Below are positions 52,829 through 60,776 of a stretch of DNA of 64,000 nucleotides, piece by piece. The stretch's first letter is position 1; every line of letters begins with the position of its first letter. A program made the position numbers and the translations under genes. The notes beneath the pieces are model-generated. The model saw only the letters and a list, made by a program, of their open reading frames with translations. It was not told the origin of the DNA and ran no database searches. Where the stretch lies: positions 1-64,000 of the forward strand of contig JALNYO010000004.1 in NCBI GenBank assembly GCA_023229765.1, in the 5' to 3' direction. Source of the stretch: Syntrophales bacterium (GTDB taxonomy: Bacteria; Desulfobacterota; Syntrophia; Syntrophales; UBA5619).

Positions 52829-53673
52829 CCTCAAAAAAGGCGCCGGCAAAGATAAACCTCTATCTGAGGGTGGTCAGAAAGCGCAGCGACGGCTACCATG
52901 ACATCATCTCCCTGATGCAGTTAATCAGCCTCTACGATGAGCTGACCTTCGTTCAGAGAGCTTCCGGAATAATGGTCAAATGCCCGGGCAGCATCCTGCC
53001 CGAGGATGAAAACAATCTTGTTTACCGGGCAGCCGCGGGATTTTATGACAGGTCAGGGCTCAAGCCGGGGATCGAAATAACCTTGCAAAAACATATTCCT
53101 GTTGGGGCCGGGCTGGGGGGCGGCAGTTCGGATGCGGCGACCACTCTCGTTACCCTGAACGAACTGCACAACTCGCCGCTTTCAACAGAGGAACTGCTGC
53201 GACTGGGGGAATCTCTGGGAGCGGATATTCCTTTTTTTATTTTCGGGAAAACGGCATGGGCCTCTGGCAAGGGGGAGATGCTGACGGAGGCGCCAAGCCT
53301 GCCTTTATTCTGGATTGTTCTGATAAACCCCGGATTCCCGGTTTCGACAAAGGAAGTTTACCAGGGTCTTAATTTGGGATTGACAAAAAAAATAATAAAA
53401 TATAGTATTCCACGTTTTTCCTCAGTAAAAGAGGCGGCATCGGGTCTTGTAAACGACCTCGAACGGGTTACGCTGACGCTCCATCCTGCTTTGGCGGAGA
53501 TAAAGGCCTTTTTACTGAAAAACGGCGCCCTGGGGGCGGCCATGACCGGCAGTGGGCCAACGATGTTTGGCGTTTTTACCGACGAGGCTTCAGCGCAGAG
53601 GGTTAGAAGAATCTCCGTTGCGCAAGACGGATGGCTGACGTTTTGCGCTTGCTCGCTTCAGGGGAATCTTTGA
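52825..53673 (+). CDS. ispE: 4-diphosphocytidyl-2-C-methyl-D-erythritol kinase IspE
   Basis: 282 residues, GHMP kinase family. SKKAPAKINLYLRVVRKRSDGYHDI, IPVGAGLGGGSSDAATTLVTLN (ATP loop) and GAAMTGSGPTMFGVF are the three motifs. It phosphorylates CDP-ME in the MEP isoprenoid route. GTG start at 52825 overlaps DUF1844. It precedes tRNA-Gln and prs, the normal Deltaproteobacterial order. Confidence 0.95.
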   Translation: MTSKKAPAKINLYLRVVRKRSDGYHDIISLMQLISLYDELTFVQRASGIMVKCPGSILPEDENNLVYRAAAGFYDRSGLKPGIEITLQKHIPVGAGLGGGSSDAATTLVTLNELHNSPLSTEELLRLGESLGADIPFFIFGKTAWASGKGEMLTEAPSLPLFWIVLINPGFPVSTKEVYQGLNLGLTKKIIKYSIPRFSSVKEAASGLVNDLERVTLTLHPALAEIKAFLLKNGALGAAMTGSGPTMFGVFTDEASAQRVRRISVAQDGWLTFCACSLQGNL

Positions 53674-53696
53674 TGATTTAAGTAAACGATTTTATT

Positions 53697-53771
53697 TGGG
53701 GCGTCGTCAAGCGGTAAGACACAGGAATTTGGATCCTGCATTCGGAGGTTCGAATCCTCCCGCCCCAGCCA
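53697..53771 (+). tRNA. tRNA-Gln (anticodon TTG)
   Basis: Complete cloverleaf. Acceptor tggggcg pairs with cgcccca; the anticodon stem is cagga/tcctg with loop atttgga (TTG, reads CAA). The T arm is ggaggttcgaatcctcc and CCA is encoded at 53769-53771. Confidence 0.96.
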
Positions 53772-53800
53772 TCAGGAATAAATTGGTGCAAGGAGCTGAT

Positions 53801-54745
53801 ATGCTTGAAAGAATGAGGGTGTTTACCGGGAACGCCAACGTTGGCCTGGCGCGGCGGATAACGGAAAATCTCGGCATCGCCATGGGCAAGGCCAACGTAG
53901 TATCCTTCAGTGATGGGGAAACACGCGTGGAAATAAATGAAAATGTTCGGGGAATGGACGTTTTTATCATCCAGCCTACCTGCCCGCCGGTAAACATCGC
54001 CCTGATGGAACTGCTGATCATGATTGACGCGTTGCGCCGGGCCTCGGCGGATCGGATAACGGCAGTTATCCCCTATTACGGATATGCCCGGCAGGACCGC
54101 AAGGTTGTACCTCGCGCCCCGATCAGCGCCAAGCTCGTTGCGGACTTGATAACCCAGGCAGGCGCCAACCGCGTTATGGCAATGGATCTTCATGCCGGCC
54201 AGATACAGGGATTTTTCAACATCCCCGTGGACAATATTTTCGCCACACCCATCCTCTTTGAATACTTCAGGCATAATTACACAGGCGACAACATCGTGAT
54301 TGTCTCCCCGGACACGGGGGGCGTTGAGAGAGCCCGTGCCTTTGCCAAACGACTGGGGGCAAGCCTTGCCATTATCGACAAACGCCGGGAAGGACCCAAT
54401 GAGGCTCAGGTAATGAATATTATCGGCCATGTCAAGGGGATGAGGACCATTCTGCTGGACGACATGATAGACACCGCCGGCACCATTGTTCAGGCGGCCA
54501 AAGCGCTCTCCGATGAAGGGGCCCTTGAGGTGGCTGTATGCTGCACCCACCCCGTTCTTTCCGGACCGGCGATAGAAAGACTTAGCCAGTCAACTATCAA
54601 AGAGGTAGTCGTAACGGATACGATACCCTTGAATGAAAATGCCAAAAACTGCGATATAATAAAGGTTCTTTCCGTTTCCGCGCTTCTCAGCGAGGCGATT
54701 CGCAGGATCTACTACAACGACTCAGTGAGTTCATTATTTATTTAG
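53801..54745 (+). CDS. prs: Ribose-phosphate pyrophosphokinase
   Basis: 314 residues from ATG 53801, with aaggag in front. MRVFTGNANVGLARRITENLG starts the family; VIPYYGYARQDRK contains the flexible ATP loop region. VMAMDLHAGQIQGFF and the PRPP loop LLDDMIDTAGTIVQAAKAL complete it. It makes PRPP for nucleotides, histidine and tryptophan. It lies between tRNA-Gln and rplY. Confidence 0.96.
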   Translation: MLERMRVFTGNANVGLARRITENLGIAMGKANVVSFSDGETRVEINENVRGMDVFIIQPTCPPVNIALMELLIMIDALRRASADRITAVIPYYGYARQDRKVVPRAPISAKLVADLITQAGANRVMAMDLHAGQIQGFFNIPVDNIFATPILFEYFRHNYTGDNIVIVSPDTGGVERARAFAKRLGASLAIIDKRREGPNEAQVMNIIGHVKGMRTILLDDMIDTAGTIVQAAKALSDEGALEVAVCCTHPVLSGPAIERLSQSTIKEVVVTDTIPLNENAKNCDIIKVLSVSALLSEAIRRIYYNDSVSSLFI

Positions 54746-54754
54746 GAGGAACAA

Positions 54755-55414
54755 ATGGAAACAATTGAATTAAAGGCCAGCATCAGGGAAAATTCCGGCA
54801 AGGGGCCGTCGAGACGTTATAGGATGGAGGGGCTTGTTCCTGCGGTAGTTTACAGCAAGGGAGACTCATCCGTTCACCTTACCGTCAGCGAAGCAGATAT
54901 GCAAAAAATAATCCGTTCGAAAAAGGAGAAGCATTTCATAAAGCTCCTCATTGATGGTGAAAAGCAAATGGAAAAAATTTCCATGCTGAAGGAATTGCAG
55001 TATGAACCGATGAGTCGGCATCTTTATCATGCCGACTTTTATGAGATCATTATGGATCACAGGCTGACGGTGGATATCCCCCTCAATTTCATCGGCACGC
55101 CGGTGGGCGTTGTCAATGGCGGAGAGCTTCAGCATTCCAAGAGGGATCTTAAAATTTCCTGCCTGCCGGCAAATATGCCGGATTACATCGACGTTGCTTT
55201 GGCCGGACTGGAGATTGGCGACTCGCTTAAGGTAAAGGATATTGTTCTTCCGGAGGGGGTTGCCGCCGTTGACCACGGAGATGTGGGAATAGTGGCTGTC
55301 GTTGCGGTAAAGGCCGCTATCGTGGCGCCGACGGAAACGGCAGCCGGGGAAGGCGCTGCCCCGGCGGAAGCAGCGGCTAAGCCGGCCGCCCCTGACAAGG
55401 GGAAAACAAAATAG
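54755..55414 (+). CDS. rplY: 50S ribosomal protein bL25, CTC (TL5) type
   Basis: 219 residues: the 5S rRNA-binding L25 domain (ELKASIRENSGKGPSRRYRMEGLVPAVVYSKG) plus the longer C-terminal CTC domain, then an Ala/Glu-rich tail. Starts 9 bp after prs with aggagg. General-stress forms of L25 have this arrangement. Confidence 0.94.
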   Translation: METIELKASIRENSGKGPSRRYRMEGLVPAVVYSKGDSSVHLTVSEADMQKIIRSKKEKHFIKLLIDGEKQMEKISMLKELQYEPMSRHLYHADFYEIIMDHRLTVDIPLNFIGTPVGVVNGGELQHSKRDLKISCLPANMPDYIDVALAGLEIGDSLKVKDIVLPEGVAAVDHGDVGIVAVVAVKAAIVAPTETAAGEGAAPAEAAAKPAAPDKGKTK

Positions 55415-55488
55415 CATTTCACCAAGGGCAGAATTTACCGCGTAACGGTAATTTTGCCATGCTTTTATGGCGCTGATGAGGGGATGGA

Positions 55489-56073
55489 TTGAAGCTTGTC
55501 GTGGGACTGGGAAATCCTGGCTTAAAGTACAAAAATAGCAGGCACAACGCAGGCTTCATGATCCTTGAGCGCTTCGCGGATTTACATGACATATCCATCA
55601 ATCAATCACTTTTAAATGCAGAGGTGGGAAAAGGCCGGATAAACGGAGAGATGGCAATCCTTGCCCAGCCGCAGACCTTTATGAACTTAAGCGGCTTCTC
55701 CGTTAGAAGGCTGGCTGATTACTTCAGGATAGCAGTCGCTGACCTCATTGTCCTGCACGATGACCTGGATTTGCCCTTCCAGACCATTCGCCTGAAGTAC
55801 GGCGGCGGCAACGGAGGGCACAAGGGGCTGCTCTCCCTGATGCAACACATGGGGAGCGGCGATTTCTGCCGCGTCCGCTTCGGGATCGGGAAACCCACCC
55901 GTAAATCCATGGTGGAGGGGTACGTTCTGGAAAATTTTTCCAGCACCGAAGCGGAGTCACTTTTCGAGGCGACGGACAAGGCAGCCGCGGCTCTCCATGA
56001 CATTCTTTTCTCGGATATCCAGACAGCCATGCAGAAATACAACCGTAAGGAAGGTGCGAACTCCGAAAAGTAG
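55489..56073 (+). CDS. pth: Peptidyl-tRNA hydrolase
   Basis: 194 residues. VVGLGNPGLKYKNSRHNAGFMI contains the catalytic His. QTFMNLSGFSVR and HDDLDLPFQTIRLKYGGGNGGHKGL complete the signature. It releases tRNA from stalled peptidyl-tRNA. Start TTG 55489 after gagggg. It follows rplY by about 75 bp, the standard pairing. Confidence 0.95.
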   Translation: MKLVVGLGNPGLKYKNSRHNAGFMILERFADLHDISINQSLLNAEVGKGRINGEMAILAQPQTFMNLSGFSVRRLADYFRIAVADLIVLHDDLDLPFQTIRLKYGGGNGGHKGLLSLMQHMGSGDFCRVRFGIGKPTRKSMVEGYVLENFSSTEAESLFEATDKAAAALHDILFSDIQTAMQKYNRKEGANSEK

Positions 56074-56084
56074 AACTTATTTTA

Positions 56085-56112
56085 TTGACATTGCAAATAG
56101 CTTCAGTATATA
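56085..56112 (+). promoter_or_regulatory. Sigma-70 promoter of hppA
   Basis: TTGACA (56085-56090), 16-bp spacer, TATATA (56107-56112). It leaves a 5' leader of about 155 bases before the hppA ATG. Confidence 0.55.
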
Positions 56113-56272
56113 AGCCGCGCGATGTAAACCGGCGCCGCGGAAGCAGTCATATCTGACCGGTAAGGTAAAATCAGAACAACTGTTTAAAAAAGGTCGTATT
56201 CGTCTCATTGGAGAACACGCGGCGGTTGACGTAATGGGTTTTTAAAAAGCAACTTTAATAAGGAGGGGATTT

Positions 56273-58486
56273 ATGTTTGGTGAAAGTGCACTTTTCTACA
56301 TTGCTCCACCAATAGCGGCTCTGGCTGCGTTGTTTTTCGCTTACCTCAAGGCCAGTTGGGTCAGCCGGCAGGACCCCGGCACCGAGCGGATGCAGATGAT
56401 CGCGAGCTGGATAGCCGCCGGCGCCCTGGCTTTTCTGAAGAGGGAATATCGCTATCTCGCTATTTTCGTAGTCTGTGTGGCGGTATTACTCGGCATCAGC
56501 AACGCGGGGTTGGAAGACTCCAGCGCGATGATCGCCCTTTCATTCATCGTCGGCGCGTTCTGCTCCGCCGCCTCAGGCTGGATCGGCATGAAAGTGGCCA
56601 CCAAAGCCAACGTCCGCACCGCTGCAGCCGCACGCACGGGGCTGAACCCCGCCCTGCAGATTGCCTTCGCCGGCGGCTCCGTCATGGGGATGTGCGTGGT
56701 GGGTCTTGGCCTCCTGGGTCTCAGCCTGGTTTTCATCCTCCTAACCTATATGTATCCTGCTTCAATCACCGACACCAAGGTCATGGACCTCGTGCTTAAC
56801 GTACTGGCCGGCTTCTCGCTCGGCGCGTCCTCTATCGCCCTTTTCGCCCGGGTCGGTGGCGGCATCTACACCAAGGCAGCCGATGTCGGCGCTGACCTCG
56901 TCGGCAAGGTCGAGGCCGGCATCCCGGAGGATCACCCCCTGAACCCCGCCACCATCGCCGACAACGTCGGCGACAACGTGGGCGACGTAGCCGGAATGGG
57001 CGCTGATCTATTCGAATCCTACATCGGCGCCATTGTCTCTTCGATGATTCTTGGCACCGTCTGGTTTTCCGGCATCCAGACTGCCGGCGGCAACGGGATG
57101 AACGGCGTTTACCTGCCTCTCGTCATTGCGGTTATCGGTATCGTGGCCTCGATCATTGGCGCCTTTTTCGTACGAACCAAGGAGGGGGGCAACCCGCAGA
57201 TGGCACTCAACATGGGCACCCTCGTCGCCGGCGTCCTGATGATTATCATGACCGCCGTGGCGATTAAGCAGCTTCTTCCTGCCGGCGGCATTACCGTTAC
57301 AGGCATTATCGACAAAACTACCACTACTTATCAGTGGTGGGGAGTCTTTCTTGCCATCGTCGGAGGGCTGGTTGCCGGTATGGCAATCGGCTTCGTGACC
57401 GAGTATTACACAGCCACGGACAAAACCCCGGTTAATACCATTGTCGAAGCCAGCAAGACGGGAGCGGCCACCACAATCATTCAGGGAATTGCCGTAGGCA
57501 TGAACTCCACGTCTATCCCGATCTTCCTGATCTCGGCAGCGATTCTCCTTGCCTACTTCATGTCCGGACTTTACGGCGTGGCCCTCTCCGCCGTGGGCAT
57601 GCTCTGCACCACCGGCATCCAGCTCGCCGTTGACGCATATGGACCGGTCGCCGACAACGCCGGCGGCATCGCCGAAATGTCGAGACTCGGTCGGGAGGTC
57701 AGAGCCCGCACCGACAAATTAGACGCGGTCGGCAACACCACCGCCGCCATTGGCAAGGGCTTCGCCATTGCCTCTGCCGCACTCACCGCCCTGGCTTTAA
57801 CCAGCGCCTACATGACCAAGATGGGAGGCAAACTCACCCTCGACGCCGCCGACCCGGTCGTCCTCGTCGGCCTGCTGATCGGGTGCATGCTGCCTTTCCG
57901 CTTCTCCGCCATGGCCATGGTCTCGGTGGGCAAGGCTGCCCAGGACATGATCCAGGAAGTGCGCCGGCAGTTTCGTGAAATCCCCGAGCTGCGGCCCGCC
58001 CTCGACGCCGCCCAGCGCGCCGAACACGAGGATCGCATCCCGACCGCTGAGGAGCAGAAGATCATCCAGGCCGCCGACGGCAAGGCCGATTACGCCAAGT
58101 GCGTTGACATCTCCGCTGCCGCCGCCGTTAAAAAGATGGTCGCCCCTGGTCTGATGGCCGTCAGCGCCCCTGTTCTTGTCGGCATCATCAGCCCCAACAT
58201 GCTGGGGGGGTTGCTGATCGGCGTGACGATCTCCGGCGTCTGCCTCGCCATCTTCCAGGCCAATGCCGGCGGCGCCTGGGACAACTCCAAGAAGCAGGTC
58301 AAGGAGGGGGGCCATGAAAAATGGGGATCGGCTTACGATGAGATGCACAAGGCAACCGTTACCGGCGACACCGTCGGCGACCCCTTCAAGGACACCTCAG
58401 GCCCCTCGCTCAACATCCTGATCAAGCTGATCAGCGTGGTGGCCATGATCATCGCCCCGATGCTCTACAACATGCACTTCAGATAG
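56273..58486 (+). CDS. hppA: Membrane-bound ion-translocating pyrophosphatase HppA
   Basis: 737 residues with about 16 membrane helices. GGIYTKAADVGADLVGKVEAGIPEDHPLNPATIADNVGDNVGDVAGMGADLFESY-type substrate motifs are all present, and DNSKKQVKEG near the end. The key position in GNTTAAIGKG is Ala, where K+-independent enzymes have Lys, so the K+-dependent type is predicted. Both H+- and Na+-pumping enzymes exist in that group and the choice is not settled. It couples PPi hydrolysis to ion export, important for syntrophs. Start after aaggaggggat. Confidence 0.95.
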   Translation: MFGESALFYIAPPIAALAALFFAYLKASWVSRQDPGTERMQMIASWIAAGALAFLKREYRYLAIFVVCVAVLLGISNAGLEDSSAMIALSFIVGAFCSAASGWIGMKVATKANVRTAAAARTGLNPALQIAFAGGSVMGMCVVGLGLLGLSLVFILLTYMYPASITDTKVMDLVLNVLAGFSLGASSIALFARVGGGIYTKAADVGADLVGKVEAGIPEDHPLNPATIADNVGDNVGDVAGMGADLFESYIGAIVSSMILGTVWFSGIQTAGGNGMNGVYLPLVIAVIGIVASIIGAFFVRTKEGGNPQMALNMGTLVAGVLMIIMTAVAIKQLLPAGGITVTGIIDKTTTTYQWWGVFLAIVGGLVAGMAIGFVTEYYTATDKTPVNTIVEASKTGAATTIIQGIAVGMNSTSIPIFLISAAILLAYFMSGLYGVALSAVGMLCTTGIQLAVDAYGPVADNAGGIAEMSRLGREVRARTDKLDAVGNTTAAIGKGFAIASAALTALALTSAYMTKMGGKLTLDAADPVVLVGLLIGCMLPFRFSAMAMVSVGKAAQDMIQEVRRQFREIPELRPALDAAQRAEHEDRIPTAEEQKIIQAADGKADYAKCVDISAAAAVKKMVAPGLMAVSAPVLVGIISPNMLGGLLIGVTISGVCLAIFQANAGGAWDNSKKQVKEGGHEKWGSAYDEMHKATVTGDTVGDPFKDTSGPSLNILIKLISVVAMIIAPMLYNMHFR

Positions 58487-58508
58487 AACCGGGTTCCATC
58501 CGGACAGT

Positions 58509-58541
58509 AAAAAGCCAGGCTCGCTTGCAGCCTGGCTTTTT
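58509..58541. terminator. Intrinsic terminator after hppA
   Basis: aaaagccaggct and agcctggcttttt form a 12-bp stem with a 7-base loop and a T run. It is bidirectional in form (A run on the left). Confidence 0.85.
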
Positions 58542-58592
58542 ATTTTTCCATAATTCCCTTCGGCTCACCCGGGACATCCTCCCTGCCTTTGT

Positions 58593-58640
58593 AAAAAAGT
58601 GGCGGATGGAAAAGGAGGGAGCCTAAAAACCATCCGCCAC
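58593..58640 (-). terminator. Intrinsic terminator on the minus strand
   Basis: gtggcggatgg (58599-58609) and ccatccgccac (58630-58640) form an 11-bp stem; on the minus strand it is followed by tttttt. It implies a minus-strand transcript ending here, consistent with the small gene at 58675. Confidence 0.55.
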
Positions 58641-58674
58641 CGTGGCACCGAAAGGGGGAATTGCTTCCCGTCCT

Positions 58675-58857
58675 TCAGTTTTCAGGAGAAATACTTTTCA
58701 CCGCCGGCTTGTCTGCCCCGGTTTGCTCATCCCTGGCTACAAAGAATTCAAATTCCTCTTTTTTTGCCATTTCAGAGCTATTGCCCTCATATTTATGCGA
58801 ATTTCCGTCTCCCGGCTCTTTCTGCATAAAACTTCCGCTCTTACGGGTTGCCAACAT
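58675..58857 (-). CDS. Possible small protein of unknown function
   Basis: 60 residues, charged (SEMAKKEEFEFFVARDEQTGADKP), no known family. Support comes from a terminator 35 bp past its stop on the same strand, and from the lack of any coding features in the opposite frame. The start could be internal (MQKEPGDG, after ggaag). The remaining gap 58858-59248 has no other gene except the promoter at 59200. Confidence 0.35.
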   Translation of the reverse strand: MLATRKSGSFMQKEPGDGNSHKYEGNSSEMAKKEEFEFFVARDEQTGADKPAVKSISPEN

Positions 58858-59199
58858 AAACTAAAAAAACTCGCCAAACAATCAGTCCATAGCAAATTCG
58901 ATAATCCATTATGCAATAGAAATGCCAAAATCGCATCTATTCTTTACCTCTTATCCCTGCTGACAATAGTTGAAAATATTCTTGGGCGGCAGGATTTCCT
59001 GCAAATTTTTCCTTCGTTAAACAAGTCCCCATATATTCAAATTATTATCAGTCTCGCCTCTTGATAAAAAATATGGTAGTGGGCCATCGGCTTTGTAGAA
59101 AAAATGCTCTTTTACTGTATTGAAAGACACGGCTTGCTATGTGATAAGCCGATCCATCCCGCGGCAACAGCGCTAATCGCGATAACTCTTGCGCCAAAA

Positions 59200-59215
59200 T
59201 GGCACATAGTGTGCT
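59200..59215 (+). promoter_or_regulatory. Probable sigma-54 promoter of the MFS gene
   Basis: tggcacatagtgtgct has TGGCACA, four bases, then GTGCT (one mismatch to TTGCT), with GG and GC 10 bp apart. It is 34 bp before the ATG at 59249. gcacatagtgtgc is also an imperfect palindrome. Confidence 0.6.
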
Positions 59216-59248
59216 AAATTTGCACTTATTTTAAAGGAATCCCTGAAA

Positions 59249-60550
59249 ATGACAGAGATGAACGAAGACAATTATCCCCCGCCGCGCCTTGCCTGGTTTA
59301 TGTGGGGGCTGGGGGCGGTTTTATACCTGATCGGCTTTTTCCAGAGGGTCGCGCCCGCCGTGATCACAACGGAGCTGATGCATGATTTCGCCATCAGCGC
59401 GACCGGCCTGGGGAATCTTTCCGCTTTTTACTTTTATAGTTATGTATTCATGCAGGTTCCGACCGGCATTCTCGCCGATCGCCTCGGCCCGCGCCGGCTG
59501 CTTGCCGCAGGCGCGCTGGTCGCCGGTATGGGCACACTGCTGTTCGGCCTGGCGCCGACAATCTTTTGGGCTGGCGTAGGCAGACTCCTGATCGGCGGCT
59601 CGGTAGCCGTTGCCTTTGTCGGAATGCTGAAGCTGGCTGCCCACTGGTTTGCTCCGCGCCAGTTTGCCCTGGCCACGGGAATGGCGCTTTTTTGCGGCAT
59701 TATCGGGGCCGTCTCCGCGGGGGCGCCGCTCCGGGTGCTGGTTGATCTGGCGGGCTGGCGCCCAGTAATAATGGCCTCCGCCCTGGTCACGCTGGGGGCG
59801 AGCCTGGCAATCTGGCTTCTGGTTCGCGATGACCCCGCGGAAAAAGGGTTCGCAAGTTACGCCCACCCGGCTGCGGAAGAGGCTCGCAAGAGCTCTGTTA
59901 AAGAAGACCTCCGGGAAATTTTCCGCTATCGGAACACCTGGCTGCTTTGCCTGATTCCGGGCGGGGTGGTCGGCCCGATTCTGACCTTTTCCGGACTCTG
60001 GGGGGTGCCTTTTCTGGTTACCCATTACCATTTCACCGCGACCGGGGCAGCAGCGCTCAACTCGTCCGTACTGATTGCCTGGGCGCTGGGCGGGCCATTG
60101 GCCGGGGGGCTTTCCGACAGGCTCGGCCGGCGCAAACCCCTCTATATCGCAGGCTTGCTGACCCTTACCGGCGCCTGGGGACTGGTCATTTTAGTTCCCG
60201 CCCTGCCGGCTCCCCTGCTGATTGGCTTGCTGCTGCTGGCAGGCCTCGCCTCGGGGAGCATGGTTGTTGGGTTTGCCTTTATCAAGGAGTCCGTCCCCCT
60301 GCGGCTGGGGGGAACAGCTTCCGGGCTCGTCAATATGGGAACAATGGCAGGACCGATGATTTTACAACCGGCAGTGGGGATGATTCTCGATTTGACCTGG
60401 CAGGGCAAGCTGGTTGACGGAATCAAGGTTTACGGATTTGACGCCTTCCGCCTCGGTTTTTCCCTGATGCTGGCCTGGGCATTGGTCAGCTCCGTGCTGA
60501 TTTTCTTTACTACGGAGACCGGCTGCCGGCAGCATTCCTCCAACCCTTAA
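59249..60550 (+). CDS. Major facilitator superfamily transporter
   Basis: 433 residues with 12 predicted membrane helices. Motif A between TM2 and TM3 reads GILADRLGPRRLL, and its second-half copy is GGLSDRLGRRKPL. It belongs to the broad organic-anion/sugar-acid MFS group; the substrate is not predictable. A probable -24/-12 promoter precedes it and a sigma-54 activator gene (60769) lies next to it, convergent, so regulated uptake or export is plausible. Confidence 0.88.
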   Translation: MTEMNEDNYPPPRLAWFMWGLGAVLYLIGFFQRVAPAVITTELMHDFAISATGLGNLSAFYFYSYVFMQVPTGILADRLGPRRLLAAGALVAGMGTLLFGLAPTIFWAGVGRLLIGGSVAVAFVGMLKLAAHWFAPRQFALATGMALFCGIIGAVSAGAPLRVLVDLAGWRPVIMASALVTLGASLAIWLLVRDDPAEKGFASYAHPAAEEARKSSVKEDLREIFRYRNTWLLCLIPGGVVGPILTFSGLWGVPFLVTHYHFTATGAAALNSSVLIAWALGGPLAGGLSDRLGRRKPLYIAGLLTLTGAWGLVILVPALPAPLLIGLLLLAGLASGSMVVGFAFIKESVPLRLGGTASGLVNMGTMAGPMILQPAVGMILDLTWQGKLVDGIKVYGFDAFRLGFSLMLAWALVSSVLIFFTTETGCRQHSSNP

Positions 60551-60595
60551 GACAGACTGAAACCGCTCAGCATATCGGTATAATGTCGTTCTTGA

Positions 60596-60776
60596 GGGCC
60601 TGTCCACAAATAACCTGGGCAAGATTGCGCTCAGATTTGGGTTGGATTTGGTTGCGGCGATTGAACAAAACCGCAGACGTAGCAGCGCTACGTTGAGGAG
60701 ATTTTGTGATTGAGCCACAGCCAAAGATGGCCCAAAGATGAGATGCAAGATGTTCAGGTTATTTGTGGTCAGGCCC
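60596..60776. mobile_element. 181-bp MITE-like element with 22-bp inverted ends
   Basis: Left end 60596-60617 (gggcctgtccacaaataacc...) and right end 60755-60776 are inverted with one mismatch. There is no coding capacity. The right end covers the stop codon of the activator gene (60769-60771). Confidence 0.7.

Noticed and set aside
58642..59064. 140-residue plus-strand frame after hppA
   Set aside because: There is no ribosome site and the composition is unlike coding DNA; the minus strand has better support.
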